Shown here piece after piece: positions 35,904-45,512 of a stretch of 64,000 nucleotides of DNA (position 1 is the first letter of the stretch; each line of letters opens with the position of its first letter). Both the position numbers and the translations under genes were made by a program. This DNA comes from Leptothrix cholodnii SP-6 (GTDB taxonomy: Bacteria; Pseudomonadota; Gammaproteobacteria; Burkholderiales; Burkholderiaceae_C): positions 4,845,404-4,909,403 of the forward strand of contig NC_010524.1 of NCBI RefSeq assembly GCF_000019785.1, in the 5' to 3' direction. The notes beneath the pieces were generated by a model, which saw only the letters and a list, made by a program, of their open reading frames with translations, searched no databases and had not been told where the DNA came from.

Positions 35904-37179
35904 GCCGGCCGAGGTGCACCGCGCCATCGAGGCGGTCTGGCGCATCGAGGCGGCCCGCATCATCGCCGGCGTGGCGCGCCTGACGCGCGACATCGGCCGC
36001 GCCGAGGAGCTGGCGCAGGACGCGCTGGTGGCCGCGCTCGAACACTGGCCGGTCGACGGCCTGCCCGACAAGCCCGGCGCCTGGCTGATGGCCACCGCGA
36101 AGAACCGCGCGCTCGACCACCTGCGCGCGCTGGCCCTGCACGCGCGCAAGCACGAAGAACTCGGCCTCGACCTCGAGGCGCAGGAGGCCCATGTGGTGCC
36201 CGATTTCGTCGATGGGCTGGACGCGCGGCGCGCCGACGACATCGGCGACGACCTGCTGCGCCTGATCTTCACCACCTGCCACCCGGTGCTCGCCGCCGAC
36301 GCTCGCGTGGCGCTGGCGCTGCGCCTGCTGGGCGGCCTGGGCACCGACGAGATCGCGCGTGCCTGCCTGGTGCCCGAGCCGACCATCGCGCAGCGCATCG
36401 TGCGTGCCAAGCGCACGCTGGCGAAGGCGCAGGTGCCGTTCGAGCTGCCCGCGCCGGCGCAGCGCGCCGAGCGGCTGGGCTCGGTGCTGGAGGTGATCTA
36501 CCTGATCTTCAACGAGGGTTACGCCGCCACCGCCGGTGATGACTGGATGCGCCCGGCGCTGTGCGACGAGGCGCTGCGCCTGGCGCGCGTGCTGGCCGGC
36601 CTGATGCCGCAGGAGAGCGAGGTGCACGGCCTGGCCGCGCTGCTGGAGATCCAGGCCTCGCGCGCCCATGCCCGCATCGATGCGCAAGGCCGGCCGGTGC
36701 TGCTGCTCGAACAGGACCGCAGCCGCTGGGACCGGCTGCTGATGCGCCGCGGCCTGGCGGCCCTCGACCGGGCCGAGGCCACGTGCGCCGACGGCGCGCT
36801 CGGCCCCTACGCGCTGCAGGCGGCCATCGCTGCCTGCCACGCCCGCGCGGCGCGCGCCGAAGACACCGACTGGCCGCGCATCGTCTCGGTCTACGACCAA
36901 CTGCTGCAGCGCCAGCCCTCGCCGGTGGTGGCGCTCAACCGCGCGGTGGCGGTCGGCATGGCGCTGGGGCCGGCCGAGGCGCTCGAACTCGTCGATCCGC
37001 TGACCGACGAGCCGGCGCTGGCGCGTTACCCGTGGCTGCCCGCGGTGCGCGGCGATCTGCTGGCCCGGCTGGGCCGCGATGCCGAGGCGGCGGCGGCCTT
37101 CGAGCAGGCCGCGGCGCTGACACGCAACGGGCGCGACCGCGAGCTGATGCGCGCCCGCGCCGAAGCGCTCAGGGCCTGA
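35893..37179 (+). CDS. ECF sigma factor, ECF42 type, with C-terminal extension
   Basis: A 428-aa protein, about twice the size of a minimal ECF sigma factor. Region 2 (RDIGRAEELAQDALVAALEHW, then NRALDHLRA) and region 4 (LGTDEIARACLVPEPTIAQRIVRAKRTL) occupy the first 180 residues. A long helical TPR-like extension follows (ALNRAVAVGM near the end). This extension and the DGPF and VOC partners identify the ECF42 group, whose members lack a classical anti-sigma factor and appear to be controlled through the extension. The target promoter is usually that of the DGPF operon. No anti-sigma gene is nearby. Confidence 0.93.
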   Translation: MKPEPAEVHRAIEAVWRIEAARIIAGVARLTRDIGRAEELAQDALVAALEHWPVDGLPDKPGAWLMATAKNRALDHLRALALHARKHEELGLDLEAQEAHVVPDFVDGLDARRADDIGDDLLRLIFTTCHPVLAADARVALALRLLGGLGTDEIARACLVPEPTIAQRIVRAKRTLAKAQVPFELPAPAQRAERLGSVLEVIYLIFNEGYAATAGDDWMRPALCDEALRLARVLAGLMPQESEVHGLAALLEIQASRAHARIDAQGRPVLLLEQDRSRWDRLLMRRGLAALDRAEATCADGALGPYALQAAIAACHARAARAEDTDWPRIVSVYDQLLQRQPSPVVALNRAVAVGMALGPAEALELVDPLTDEPALARYPWLPAVRGDLLARLGRDAEAAAAFEQAAALTRNGRDRELMRARAEALRA

Positions 37180-37518
37180 TCAGGGCTTGACCAGCGCGGT
37201 GGCCTGGTCGCGCGCCGGGCCGAGCGTCCATTGCACGCTGGCGGGCGGCTGGACCAGGAAGGTGTTGGCGTCGATGCCGCCCTGGCCGGCCAGACGGGCC
37301 TGCAGCACGGTCGGGTGTTCGTGGTTGGCGTGCACCGCCACCCAACGCGGGCTGGCCGGGTGGCCGATCAGCACCGGGCTGGCGTCACGGTGCTGCGCGT
37401 AGGCGCTGGTCGGCGTGGCCGTGCTGGCGATGGCCGGATGCGTGAACGGGCTGGCGGCCTGTGAGGCGCCCGCTGCGAACGCGAACAGGGCAAACAGCGG
37501 GGCGGCAAGGGTCTTCAT
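37180..37518 (-). CDS. Small exported protein of unknown function
   Basis: A 112-aa protein with a clear Sec signal peptide (MKTLAAPLFALFAFAAGASQA, cleavage near residue 21). The mature part of about 90 residues has no cysteines, is rich in Ala, Pro and His, and contains VAVHANHEHP. I do not recognise a family. It converges exactly on the sigma factor gene with no gap. The 206-base gap to the helicase gene upstream would hold its promoter. Confidence 0.7.
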   Translation of the reverse strand: MKTLAAPLFALFAFAAGASQAASPFTHPAIASTATPTSAYAQHRDASPVLIGHPASPRWVAVHANHEHPTVLQARLAGQGGIDANTFLVQPPASVQWTLGPARDQATALVKP

Positions 37519-37724
37519 GAGGGGGCTTTCTGGATGGCTGTCAGTGGCCTGTCATTGACATGCTGCACTGCACAAGATCAGTGTAAACCCTAGGTATCGA
37601 TCGGCTGTCCGGCCATCCCCTATCGAACCCGGGGGATTGTGGACATTGCACGTTTCGTGTGCGCGGGCGCCCTCCGCCACAATCCGGGGCTCTGCCCGCC
37701 CCGGCCTCGCGCCACTGGATCCCC

Positions 37725-38978
37725 ATGTCATTTGTTTCGCTCGGCCTGTTGCCGGCTCTGGTCAGCGCCGCCCAGGCGCACGGCCTCCTGCGGCCCACGC
37801 CGATCCAGGCCGAGGCCATCCCCGCCATCCTGCGGGGTGTCGACGTGCTCGGCGCTGCCCGCACCGGCTCGGGCAAGACGGCGGCCTTCGCCCTGCCGCT
37901 GCTGCAGCGCCTGCAGCCCTGCCTGGGCGAGTGGCGGCGGCGCACCCAGGCGCTGGTGCTGGTGCCCACCCGCGAGCTGGCGCTGCAGGTCGGCGAGGTG
38001 CTGGAAGATCTTTCCAGCCACCTGGTCGAGCCGCCGCGCATCGTGATCGCCTTCGGCGGCGTCTCGATCAACCCGCAGATGATGGCGCTGCGCGGCGGCG
38101 CCGAGGTGGTGGTGGCCACGCCCGGGCGGCTGCTCGACCTGCTCGGCCACAACGCGCTGCGCATCGACACCCTCAACACCCTGGTGCTCGACGAGGCCGA
38201 CCGCCTGCTCGACCTCGGTTTTGCCGACGAGCTGGCGCGCATCCGCGCCCAGCTGCCGCCGCGCCGCTTCCAGCACCTGTTCTTCTCGGCCACCTTCCCC
38301 GAAGAAGTGCAGGCGCTGGCCGACGAGTGGCTGCACGAGCCGGTGCGCATCGAGCTGCAGGCTGACGCCGCCGAGACGCCCGACATCACCCAGCGCGCCA
38401 TCGAGGTCGACGCCACCCGCCGCACGCCGCTGCTGCGCAAGCTGCTGGCCGAGCCGGGCTGGGAGCAGGCGCTGGTGTTCGTCGCCACCCGCTACGCCAC
38501 CGAGCTGCTGGCGCACAAGCTGCACCGCAGCGGCATCAAGGCCGCGGCGCTGCACGGCGAGCTGAGCCAGGGCGCGCGCAACGCCGCGCTGGCTGCCTTC
38601 CGCCAGCGCGAGCTGCAGGTGCTGGTGGCCACCGACGTGGCCGCGCGCGGCATCGACATCGCGCGCCTGCCGGTGGTCGTCAACTTCGACCTGCCACGCT
38701 CGACCGACGACTACACCCACCGCATCGGCCGCACCGGCCGCGCCGGCGAGGTCGGCCAGGCGGTCAGCTTCATCAGCGCCGACACCGAGGCGCATTTCCG
38801 CCTGATCGAGAAACGCCAGCAGCAGCGCGTGCCACGCGAGCAGATCGCCGGTTTCGAGCCGGTCGAGGTGGCCACCGCCGAGCAGGCCGTCGGCGGCGTC
38901 AAGGGCACGCGGCCGAGCAAGAAGGACAAGCTGCGCGCTGCTGCGGCCGCCGCGCAGGACCGGGCGCTGCGGCGCTGA
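37725..38978 (+). CDS. DEAD-box ATP-dependent RNA helicase, RhlE-like
   Basis: A 417-aa helicase with all classical motifs: Q motif (LRPTPIQAEAIP), motif I ARTGSGKT, Ia PTRELALQ, motif II DEAD in VLDEADRLLD, motif III SAT, and in the second RecA domain ARGIDI and HRIGRTGRAG. A short Lys/Ala-rich tail of about 45 residues follows the core. It unwinds RNA duplexes during ribosome assembly or mRNA turnover. RhlE is the nearest group by length and motif details; paralogues are common in Burkholderiales. Confidence 0.93.
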   Translation: MSFVSLGLLPALVSAAQAHGLLRPTPIQAEAIPAILRGVDVLGAARTGSGKTAAFALPLLQRLQPCLGEWRRRTQALVLVPTRELALQVGEVLEDLSSHLVEPPRIVIAFGGVSINPQMMALRGGAEVVVATPGRLLDLLGHNALRIDTLNTLVLDEADRLLDLGFADELARIRAQLPPRRFQHLFFSATFPEEVQALADEWLHEPVRIELQADAAETPDITQRAIEVDATRRTPLLRKLLAEPGWEQALVFVATRYATELLAHKLHRSGIKAAALHGELSQGARNAALAAFRQRELQVLVATDVAARGIDIARLPVVVNFDLPRSTDDYTHRIGRTGRAGEVGQAVSFISADTEAHFRLIEKRQQQRVPREQIAGFEPVEVATAEQAVGGVKGTRPSKKDKLRAAAAAAQDRALRR

Positions 38979-39012
38979 AACAGCCGCACACGCGGCCACA
39001 CGAGGTCCCGTC

Positions 39013-39738
39013 ATGACACCACCCCCGATCGTTCTCGTGCACGGCGCCTGGGGCGGCGCCTGGATCTGGCGCCGCGTGCTGGGCCCCCTGCGCGCGGCCG
39101 GCCACGAGGTGCACGCCGTCACCCTCACCGGCGACGGCGAACGCGCCCACCTGCGCCACCCCGGCATCACGCTGCAGACCCACATCGCCGACGTCGTCGG
39201 GCTGATCGAGGCCGAGGAGCTGCGCGACGTGATGCTGGTCGGCCACAGCTACGGCGGCCAGGTCATCACCGGCGCGGCCGATGCGCTGCTCGCGCGTGAT
39301 GCCGGTGCGATCCGCCAGCTGGTCTACGTGGACGCGATGGTGCCGCTGCCCGGCGAAGGCTGGGGCGGCTCGCACAGCGCCGAGATCGTCGCCGCTCGCA
39401 CCGCGGCCGCGCTGGCCAATCACCACGCGCTGCCGCCGCCCGATCCGGCCGATTTCGGCATCTCCGGCGCCGACCGCGACTGGCTGCTGCGCCGCCAGGT
39501 GCCGCACCCCTTCGGCCCCTACCGCGAGCCGCTACCGTTCGACGGCGAACGCTGGGCGCGCCTGCGCCGCAGCTTCATCGACTGCAACGCGCCCGCCTAT
39601 CCGACCATCAGCGCGATGCGCGAACGGGTGCGGCAACTGCCCGGCTTCGACGTGCGCGAGATCGCCACCGGCCACTGCCCGATGGTCAGCGAGCCGGCGG
39701 CGCTGGTGGCGCACCTGCTGGCGATCGCCGCGACATGA
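39013..39738 (+). CDS. Alpha/beta hydrolase
   Basis: A 241-aa alpha/beta hydrolase with oxyanion region LVHGAWGGAW, nucleophile Ser in the elbow GHSYGG, and catalytic His in TGHCPM near the C-terminus. It resembles plant MES/HNL-type and salicylate-esterase-like hydrolases of the AB_hydrolase_6 group; the substrate is unknown. Its stop overlaps the start of msrB (ATGA), so the two are co-translated. Confidence 0.9.
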   Translation: MTPPPIVLVHGAWGGAWIWRRVLGPLRAAGHEVHAVTLTGDGERAHLRHPGITLQTHIADVVGLIEAEELRDVMLVGHSYGGQVITGAADALLARDAGAIRQLVYVDAMVPLPGEGWGGSHSAEIVAARTAAALANHHALPPPDPADFGISGADRDWLLRRQVPHPFGPYREPLPFDGERWARLRRSFIDCNAPAYPTISAMRERVRQLPGFDVREIATGHCPMVSEPAALVAHLLAIAAT

Positions 39739-40229
39739 CGCGCCGCAACCTGAACCAGCTGCTCGCCTCCTGGGGCCTGGGCGCAGGCCCTCGCGCCCGA
39801 CCGGCCGCCGACGTGCCACCTGCAGTGCCGCGCGACGACGCGCTGCTGCTGACCGACGCCCAATGGCGCGAGCGCCTCGGCGCTGCGGCCTACGACGTGC
39901 TGCGCCACGAAGGCACCGAACACCCGTACACCAGCGCGCTGAACGACGAAAAGCGCGCCGGCCGCTACCTCTGCGCCGGCTGCGGCCTGGCGCTGTTCGA
40001 CGCCCGCGCCAAGTTCGACAGCGGCACCGGCTGGCCGAGCTTCTTCGCGGCCCTGCCCGGCGCGATCGAGACCCGCGTCGACCACCAATTGATCATGCCG
40101 CGCACCGAGTACCACTGCGCCCGCTGCGGCGGCCACCACGGCCACGTCTTCAACGACGGCCCGGCGCCCACCGGGCAGCGCCATTGCAACAACGGCGTGG
40201 CGTTGAGGTTCGTGCCGGACGCGGATTGA
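39735..40229 (+). CDS. msrB: Peptide-methionine (R)-S-oxide reductase MsrB
   Basis: A 164-aa enzyme that reduces methionine-R-sulfoxide in proteins. Two zinc-binding CXXC pairs (CAGC, CARC), the GTGWPSF substrate motif and the catalytic Cys in RHCNNG are all present. About 35 extra residues at the N-terminus are not a signal peptide. It overlaps the hydrolase gene by four bases. Its stop abuts the end of the truncated AlbA-type gene on the other strand. Confidence 0.95.
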   Translation: MTRRNLNQLLASWGLGAGPRARPAADVPPAVPRDDALLLTDAQWRERLGAAAYDVLRHEGTEHPYTSALNDEKRAGRYLCAGCGLALFDARAKFDSGTGWPSFFAALPGAIETRVDHQLIMPRTEYHCARCGGHHGHVFNDGPAPTGQRHCNNGVALRFVPDAD

Positions 40230-40997
40230 TCACTCGCATGCGAAGAAAACAAACCACACGCCAAGTGATTGATCGGATTGAATTAATTCCCTTCTTGTGC
40301 ATTGTTTTCTTCCAGTGGAGATAACAAACGCCAGACCCACTCGCAGCAACTGCTCGGGAAACGTGCCCGAGCGCAGTCCTCGGGCTGATACGAAGCGGCG
40401 CCACGCCTCGGTCTGCAAGCGCTCCAGTGCAACCGCAACCGGTTCGCTCGCGGCACTTCTGACGCCGCGTCGGTAGGACAACTCGGTGACTTCGCTGGCG
40501 GTCATCTGCCGATTGCCTGCGTCCAGCCGGGCGTAGGTTCCGCCGTTCGTGATCGAGTGCACCGCGGGACTGCGCTCGACCTGTACCAGCAGCAGATGTC
40601 CGGGCTGGCCTTTGGCGGGACCGTTGTGCAGCGGGCAGGGCAGGCGCCGCAGGCGAATGGTTTCAATCGCCGGCTGGAACTCGCTCAGCAACTTGCGCTG
40701 CAGTTCGTCCACGGCCTCCGGGTTTTCTTCGACGCCGAACAGCCGCGCCGGGCCTTGATGCTCCTTGAGGTCTGCCACGCCCAATACCAGCACGCCGCCC
40801 TCGCCATTGGCCAGACCACAGATCGTTTCGAGTGCCTTGCCGACCATCTTCCCGCTGACACGCTTGAACTCGCGCTGGCGAGTCTCTCCCATACCGATCA
40901 ATGCCTTGACCAGCACTTCGGATTGAGCCGGGGATTCGTCGTGGATGTTCATGGGTAATTTCTGTGCGATCTGGGTCCGGATTGTTGTGTTCGCCAT
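40230..40997 (-). pseudogene. AlbA_2/Schlafen-type putative DNA-binding protein, C-terminally truncated
   Basis: The first 200 or so residues read as an AlbA_2 (divergent AAA_4/Schlafen) domain: ETRQREFKR, VCGLANGEGGVLVLGV-like ICGLANGEGGVLVLGV, NGGTYARLDAGNRQMT. Family proteins normally run to 400-550 aa with a C-terminal winged helix. This one stops at 255 aa. Its last 30 residues (from about base 40325) are encoded by an AT-richer stretch that does not look like the family. A deletion or replacement of the 3' half is likely. It lies two bases after the SDR stop. Start at 40997 or 40952 is uncertain. Confidence 0.65.
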
Positions 40998-40999
40998 TG

Positions 41000-41755
41000 C
41001 TACCAAGGCAGCCGCTGCCCGTCATACGCCACGAACTGCCCGCTGTCGCCCGGCGCCAGCCCGGCCAGCACCGCCAGCATCTCGGCCGCAGCCACCTCGG
41101 GCGAGCGGCCGATCTCGGCGCCGCGAAACGGCATCGACAGCCGCGAGTTCACGGTGCCCGGGTGCAGCGCCACCACCACCGCCTGCGGCTGGCTGCGCTT
41201 CAACTCGATGGCGGCCGTCTTGATGAACATGTTGAGCGCCGCCTTCGACGCGCGGTAGCTGTACCAGCCGCCGAGCCGGTTGTCCTCGATGCTGCCGACC
41301 TTGGCCGACAGCAGCGCCAGCACGCCGCGCTGGCGGTCGAGCAGGCGGCTGAAGTGGCGCAGCAGCAGCGCCGGGCCGAAGGTGTTGACGCGGAAGGTGT
41401 CGAGCATCTGCGCCATCTCGATGTCGCCGAGCTTCTTCTCGGGCATGAAGCCGTCCGTGCCGTTTCCGGCATCCGCGTGCAGCAGGCCGGCGGCGTTGAC
41501 GATCAGGTGGAACGGCGCCTGCGCGGCCAGCTCGGCGGCGGCTGCGGCGATGCTGTCCTCGCGCTCGAAATCGATCGCCGGCTGCGACCGGCGGTGCAGC
41601 GCGACCACCGCCGAGCAGGCCGGATCGGCGCGCAGCTGCGCCACCATCGCCGCGCCGATCGCGCCGGATGCGCCGATCACCAGCGCCCGGAAACCGGTCG
41701 GAAAGCCGTTCGGCGGGAGGCGATCGATCGGCTTCTGGGGGTTCTGTGTGTTCAT
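41000..41755 (-). CDS. SDR-family NAD(P)-dependent oxidoreductase
   Basis: A 251-aa short-chain dehydrogenase with nucleotide loop GASGAIGAAM, the NAAG element (VNAAGLLH) and the catalytic YXXXK in YRASK preceded by Ser in LLSAKVGS. The overall pattern resembles the C-factor/CsgA-like subgroup. Its substrate is unknown. It is divergent from the radical SAM gene 56 bases away. Confidence 0.92.
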   Translation of the reverse strand: MNTQNPQKPIDRLPPNGFPTGFRALVIGASGAIGAAMVAQLRADPACSAVVALHRRSQPAIDFEREDSIAAAAAELAAQAPFHLIVNAAGLLHADAGNGTDGFMPEKKLGDIEMAQMLDTFRVNTFGPALLLRHFSRLLDRQRGVLALLSAKVGSIEDNRLGGWYSYRASKAALNMFIKTAAIELKRSQPQAVVVALHPGTVNSRLSMPFRGAEIGRSPEVAAAEMLAVLAGLAPGDSGQFVAYDGQRLPW

Positions 41756-41811
41756 GCCGGCCAGGGTAGCCGCAGCGCCGAAAATCGGCCGATCCCAGCG
41801 CCGAAGCCACC

Positions 41812-43716
41812 ATGCCGTCCCAACCCGTTCGTGTCCTGTCCGTCATCGCGCCGATGACGCAGCTCAACACCCCGTATCCGTCGACCGCCTACCTGACCGG
41901 CTTCCTGCGCTCGCGCGGGGTCGACGCGGTGCAGGAGGATCTGGCGCTGGCGCTGGCGCTGAAACTGCTGTCGCGCGACGGCCTGGCCAGCGTGCACGCG
42001 CGCATCGCCACGCTGCCCGCCGCCAAGCGCACGCCGCGGGTGCAGGCCTTCGAGGCCGACTACGCCCGTTACGCCGCCACCATCGCGCCGACGCTGGCGT
42101 TTCTGCAGGGCCGCGACGCCACGCTGGCGCACCGCATCTGCAGCCGCGCCTTCCTGCCCGAAGGCTCGCGCTTCGCGCCGCTCGATGCCTTCGAGGACGC
42201 CGACGGCAGCGGCCCGCTCGCCTGGGCCTTCGGCGCGCTCGGTGCGCAGGACCACGCCCGACACCTGGCCACGCTGTACCTGAACGACATCGCCGACGTG
42301 ATCCGCGAGGCGGTCGACCCGCGTTTCGAGTTCGTGCGCTACGCCGAGAGCCTGGCGCTCAGCCAGCCCACCTTCGACCCGCTGGCCGATGCGCTGGCGG
42401 CGCCGCCCACCCTCGTCGACGAACTGCTGCGCGAGCTGACGCTGGCCGCGATCGAGCGCCACCGGCCGACGCTCGTGCTGGTGTCGGTGCCGTTCCCGGG
42501 CGCGGTCTACGCGGCCTTCCGCATCGCGCAGGCGATCAAGGCGATCGACCCGACGATCGTCACCGCGCTGGGCGGCGGCTACGTCAACACCGAGCTGCGC
42601 GAGCTGACCGAGCCGCGTGTGTTCGAGCACTTCGACTACCTGACGCTCGACGCTGGCGAGCGCCCGCTGCTGGCGCTGCTCGAACACCTCGACGGCAAGC
42701 GCTCGCAGACGCGCCTGGTGCGCACCTTCGTGCGCCAGGACGGCGCGGTGAAGTACATCAACTTCGTCGAGCCCGACGTTGCGTTCGAGGACGTCGGCAC
42801 GCCGACCTGGGACGGCCTGCCGCTGGACCGCTATCTCAGCCTGCTGGACATGCTCAACCCGATGCACCGGCTGTGGAGCGACGGGCGCTGGAACAAGCTG
42901 ACCGTGGCGCACGGCTGCTACTGGAAGAAGTGCAGCTTCTGCGACGTCAGCCTCGACTACATCTCGCGCTACGACACGGCGAGCGCACAGACGCTGGTGA
43001 ACCGCATCGAGACCATCGTCAACGAGACCGGCCAGACCGGCTTCCATTTCGTCGACGAGGCGGCGCCGCCGAAGTCGCTGAAAGCGCTCGCCGCCGAACT
43101 GCAGCGCCGCCAGCTGGGCATCAGCTGGTGGGGCAACATCCGCTTCGAGAAGAGCTTCACGCCCGAGCTGTGCCAGCAGCTTGCCGACAGCGGCTGCATC
43201 GCGATCTCGGGCGGGCTCGAAGTCGCGTCGGACCGCCTGCTGACGCTGATGAAGAAGGGCGTGTCGGTCGATCAGGTGGCGCGTGTCACCAAGGGTTTTG
43301 CCGACGCCGGCATCCTGGTGCATGCCTACCTGATGTACGGTTTCCCGACCCAGACCGCGCAGGACACGGTGGACGCGCTCGAATACGTGCGCCAGCTGTT
43401 CGAGCAGGGCTGCATCCAGTCGGGCTTCTTCCACCGCTTTGCCTGCACCGTGCACTCGCCGGTGGGCCAGGCGCCGCAGGACTACGGCGTGACGCTGCAG
43501 CCGCTGCCGCCGGTGAGCTTCGCCAAGAACGACATCGGCTTCATCGACCCGACCGGCACCGATCACGACGCGCTCGGTGTCGGCCTGAAGAAGGCGCTCT
43601 ACAACTACATGCACGGCATCGGGCTGGACGAGGACGTGCGCGCCTGGTTCGACTTCCCGGTGCCGAAGTCGCGGGTCGGGCGCAACCGCATCGCCAAGGC
43701 CTTGGCCGGCGCCTGA
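41812..43716 (+). CDS. B12-binding-type radical SAM protein
   Basis: A 634-aa protein. The N-terminal half (1-330) has the Rossmann-like part of B12-binding radical SAM enzymes, though no clear DXHXXG cobalamin motif is seen. The radical SAM core begins at Cys369. The cluster cysteines are Cys369, Cys374 and Cys377 (GCYWKKCSFC), i.e. CX4CX2C rather than the usual CX3CX2C. Further features are GFHFVDEAAPP and the AYLMYGFPTQT segment. It might methylate or rearrange a product, but the substrate cannot be deduced. It has no partner genes. Confidence 0.88.
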   Translation: MPSQPVRVLSVIAPMTQLNTPYPSTAYLTGFLRSRGVDAVQEDLALALALKLLSRDGLASVHARIATLPAAKRTPRVQAFEADYARYAATIAPTLAFLQGRDATLAHRICSRAFLPEGSRFAPLDAFEDADGSGPLAWAFGALGAQDHARHLATLYLNDIADVIREAVDPRFEFVRYAESLALSQPTFDPLADALAAPPTLVDELLRELTLAAIERHRPTLVLVSVPFPGAVYAAFRIAQAIKAIDPTIVTALGGGYVNTELRELTEPRVFEHFDYLTLDAGERPLLALLEHLDGKRSQTRLVRTFVRQDGAVKYINFVEPDVAFEDVGTPTWDGLPLDRYLSLLDMLNPMHRLWSDGRWNKLTVAHGCYWKKCSFCDVSLDYISRYDTASAQTLVNRIETIVNETGQTGFHFVDEAAPPKSLKALAAELQRRQLGISWWGNIRFEKSFTPELCQQLADSGCIAISGGLEVASDRLLTLMKKGVSVDQVARVTKGFADAGILVHAYLMYGFPTQTAQDTVDALEYVRQLFEQGCIQSGFFHRFACTVHSPVGQAPQDYGVTLQPLPPVSFAKNDIGFIDPTGTDHDALGVGLKKALYNYMHGIGLDEDVRAWFDFPVPKSRVGRNRIAKALAGA

Positions 43717-43742
43717 CGCCAGGCCGCCGTGCTCGGTGTCGC

Positions 43743-45512
43743 TCAGGCCGGCGCGCCGAGCGGCAACGTCAGCGTGAAGCGCGCGCCTTCGCCCGGCGTC
43801 GATGTCACGCCCAGCGTGCCGCCCATCAGCTCGGCCAGCGAGCGCGACAGCGCCAGGCCCAGGCCGGTGCCGCCGTGCTGGTGCGCGACCTGGCTGTCGG
43901 CCTGCCGGAAGCGCTCGAAGATCAGCTCGTGCTGCTCGGCCGGGATGCCCGGCCCGGTGTCGACCACGTGCAGGCGCAGCTGCGTGGCGTCGCGTTCGAC
44001 CTCGATCGCGACGTGGCCGCCGGCGGTGAACTTCATGGCGTTGGACAGCAGGTTGTTGAGCACCTGCTTGAGGCGCAGTTCGTCGGTGAGCAGGGTCTCG
44101 GGCACGTCGTCGGCGATCTGCACCCGCAGTTCCAGCCCCTTCTCGGCGGCGCTCACCGCGAAGAAGTCGGCGGTGCCCCTGACCAGCGGGCGGATCGCCA
44201 CCGGCGTGGCGCCCACGCGCATCGCGCCGGCCTCGATCTTGGCGAAGTCGAGGATCTGGGTGAGCAGCGCGTTCAGGTGCTCGGCGGCGCGGCGGATCAT
44301 GCCGGCCTGGTCCTTGAACTTGGGCTGCTCGATGCGTTTTTCCATCAGTTCGGCGAAGCCGCGGATGCTCGTCAGCGGCGTGCGCAGCTCGTGCGAGATG
44401 GCGGCCAGGAACTCGGTCTTGGCGTGGTTGGCCGACTGCGCCCGCGCCTCGCTGGCGATCAGCGCGACGTTGCTGGCTTCCAGGCGCCGCACGTTGCTCA
44501 GGAAGATCCAGGCCGCGGCGATCACGGCCGCGCTGAGCAGCGCGGTCAGCAGCAGCACGGTGTTGCGCATCGCCCGCCAGCCGGCCAGCGATTCGGCGGT
44601 GGCCGACGACACCAGGACGTACAGCGGGTAGTCGTCGATGCGGTGGTAGCCGACCAGGCGCTCGACGCCGTCGACCGTGCTGGCGCTGACGTAGTCGCCC
44701 GAACGCTGCCAGCCGCCGCTCACCAGCGGGCTGGCGGCACCGATGTTGGCGCCCATGCCGAGGCTGGAGTCGCCCATCACGCGGGCGCGGATCGCCAGGT
44801 CGGTGCCGACCAGCGTCACGCCACCCTGGCGGCCGAGCTCGACGCTGCGGTAGACGTTCTCGAAGTAGCTCGGGTCGAGCGAGGCCACCACCACGCCCAG
44901 CACCCGGCCGTCCGGCCCGTCGATGCGGCGCGACAGCTGGATCGTCCAGCGCCCGGAGACCTTGCCGAGCACCGGCTTGCCGATGAACAGGCCGTCGGCA
45001 TGCTGCCCGGCGGCGCCGTCGGGGCTCAGGTGGACGCGGATGTGCTCGCGCGTGGACAGGTCGACGTGGCCGGTCTTGCTGCCGTCGGGGTCGAGGTTGC
45101 TGCCGCTGAAGCGGCCGTCCGGCCCGACCAGCGAGAGCTGCACCAGGATGGTCGGCGCCATGCCGGTCTCGTTGGCGAACTGCGCCAGGTCGGCCAGCGT
45201 GTGCGCGCCGCTGCGCACCGCGTCGCGCATGCGGATGGTGGCCTGGTCGACGGCCGCCACCACGCGCACGGTCTGCTCCTCGAAGGCGCGCGCGAGGTTG
45301 GTGTTGTGGCGCGCCTGCGCGGCCATCGACTCGCGGTATTCGAGGCCGATCACGACCAGCACCGAGGCCCAGGCGATCGCCAGCATCGCCAGCATGAAGC
45401 GCAGCGCCCAGCGGCTGACGAGGCGGGCAGGGCGCGAGGCGGGCGGGGCGTCGGTCGCGCTGTCGGGGGTGGTTCCGGTGACGGCGCGCGGGTCGTGCAA
45501 GGGTTTCAGCAT
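43743..45512 (-). CDS. Sensor histidine kinase with periplasmic double-Cache domain
   Basis: A 589-aa kinase. Two membrane segments (about 38-57 and 319-337) flank a dCache-type sensor (VGPDGRF, DLSTREHIRVHL, GVVVASLDPSYF). The H-box AAISHELRTPL, N-box NNLLSNAMKF and G-boxes DTGPGI and GGTGLGLALS follow. It lacks a receiver domain, and no response regulator is adjacent, so its partner is unknown. ATG 45512 is preferred to a TTG at 45530. Its 3' end converges on the radical SAM gene. Confidence 0.92.
   Translation of the reverse strand: MLKPLHDPRAVTGTTPDSATDAPPASRPARLVSRWALRFMLAMLAIAWASVLVVIGLEYRESMAAQARHNTNLARAFEEQTVRVVAAVDQATIRMRDAVRSGAHTLADLAQFANETGMAPTILVQLSLVGPDGRFSGSNLDPDGSKTGHVDLSTREHIRVHLSPDGAAGQHADGLFIGKPVLGKVSGRWTIQLSRRIDGPDGRVLGVVVASLDPSYFENVYRSVELGRQGGVTLVGTDLAIRARVMGDSSLGMGANIGAASPLVSGGWQRSGDYVSASTVDGVERLVGYHRIDDYPLYVLVSSATAESLAGWRAMRNTVLLLTALLSAAVIAAAWIFLSNVRRLEASNVALIASEARAQSANHAKTEFLAAISHELRTPLTSIRGFAELMEKRIEQPKFKDQAGMIRRAAEHLNALLTQILDFAKIEAGAMRVGATPVAIRPLVRGTADFFAVSAAEKGLELRVQIADDVPETLLTDELRLKQVLNNLLSNAMKFTAGGHVAIEVERDATQLRLHVVDTGPGIPAEQHELIFERFRQADSQVAHQHGGTGLGLALSRSLAELMGGTLGVTSTPGEGARFTLTLPLGAPA

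Noticed and set aside
37555..37560. TTGACA as a -35 box upstream of the DEAD-box helicase gene
   Set aside because: No acceptable -10 sequence at 16-18 bases spacing, so a promoter cannot be claimed.
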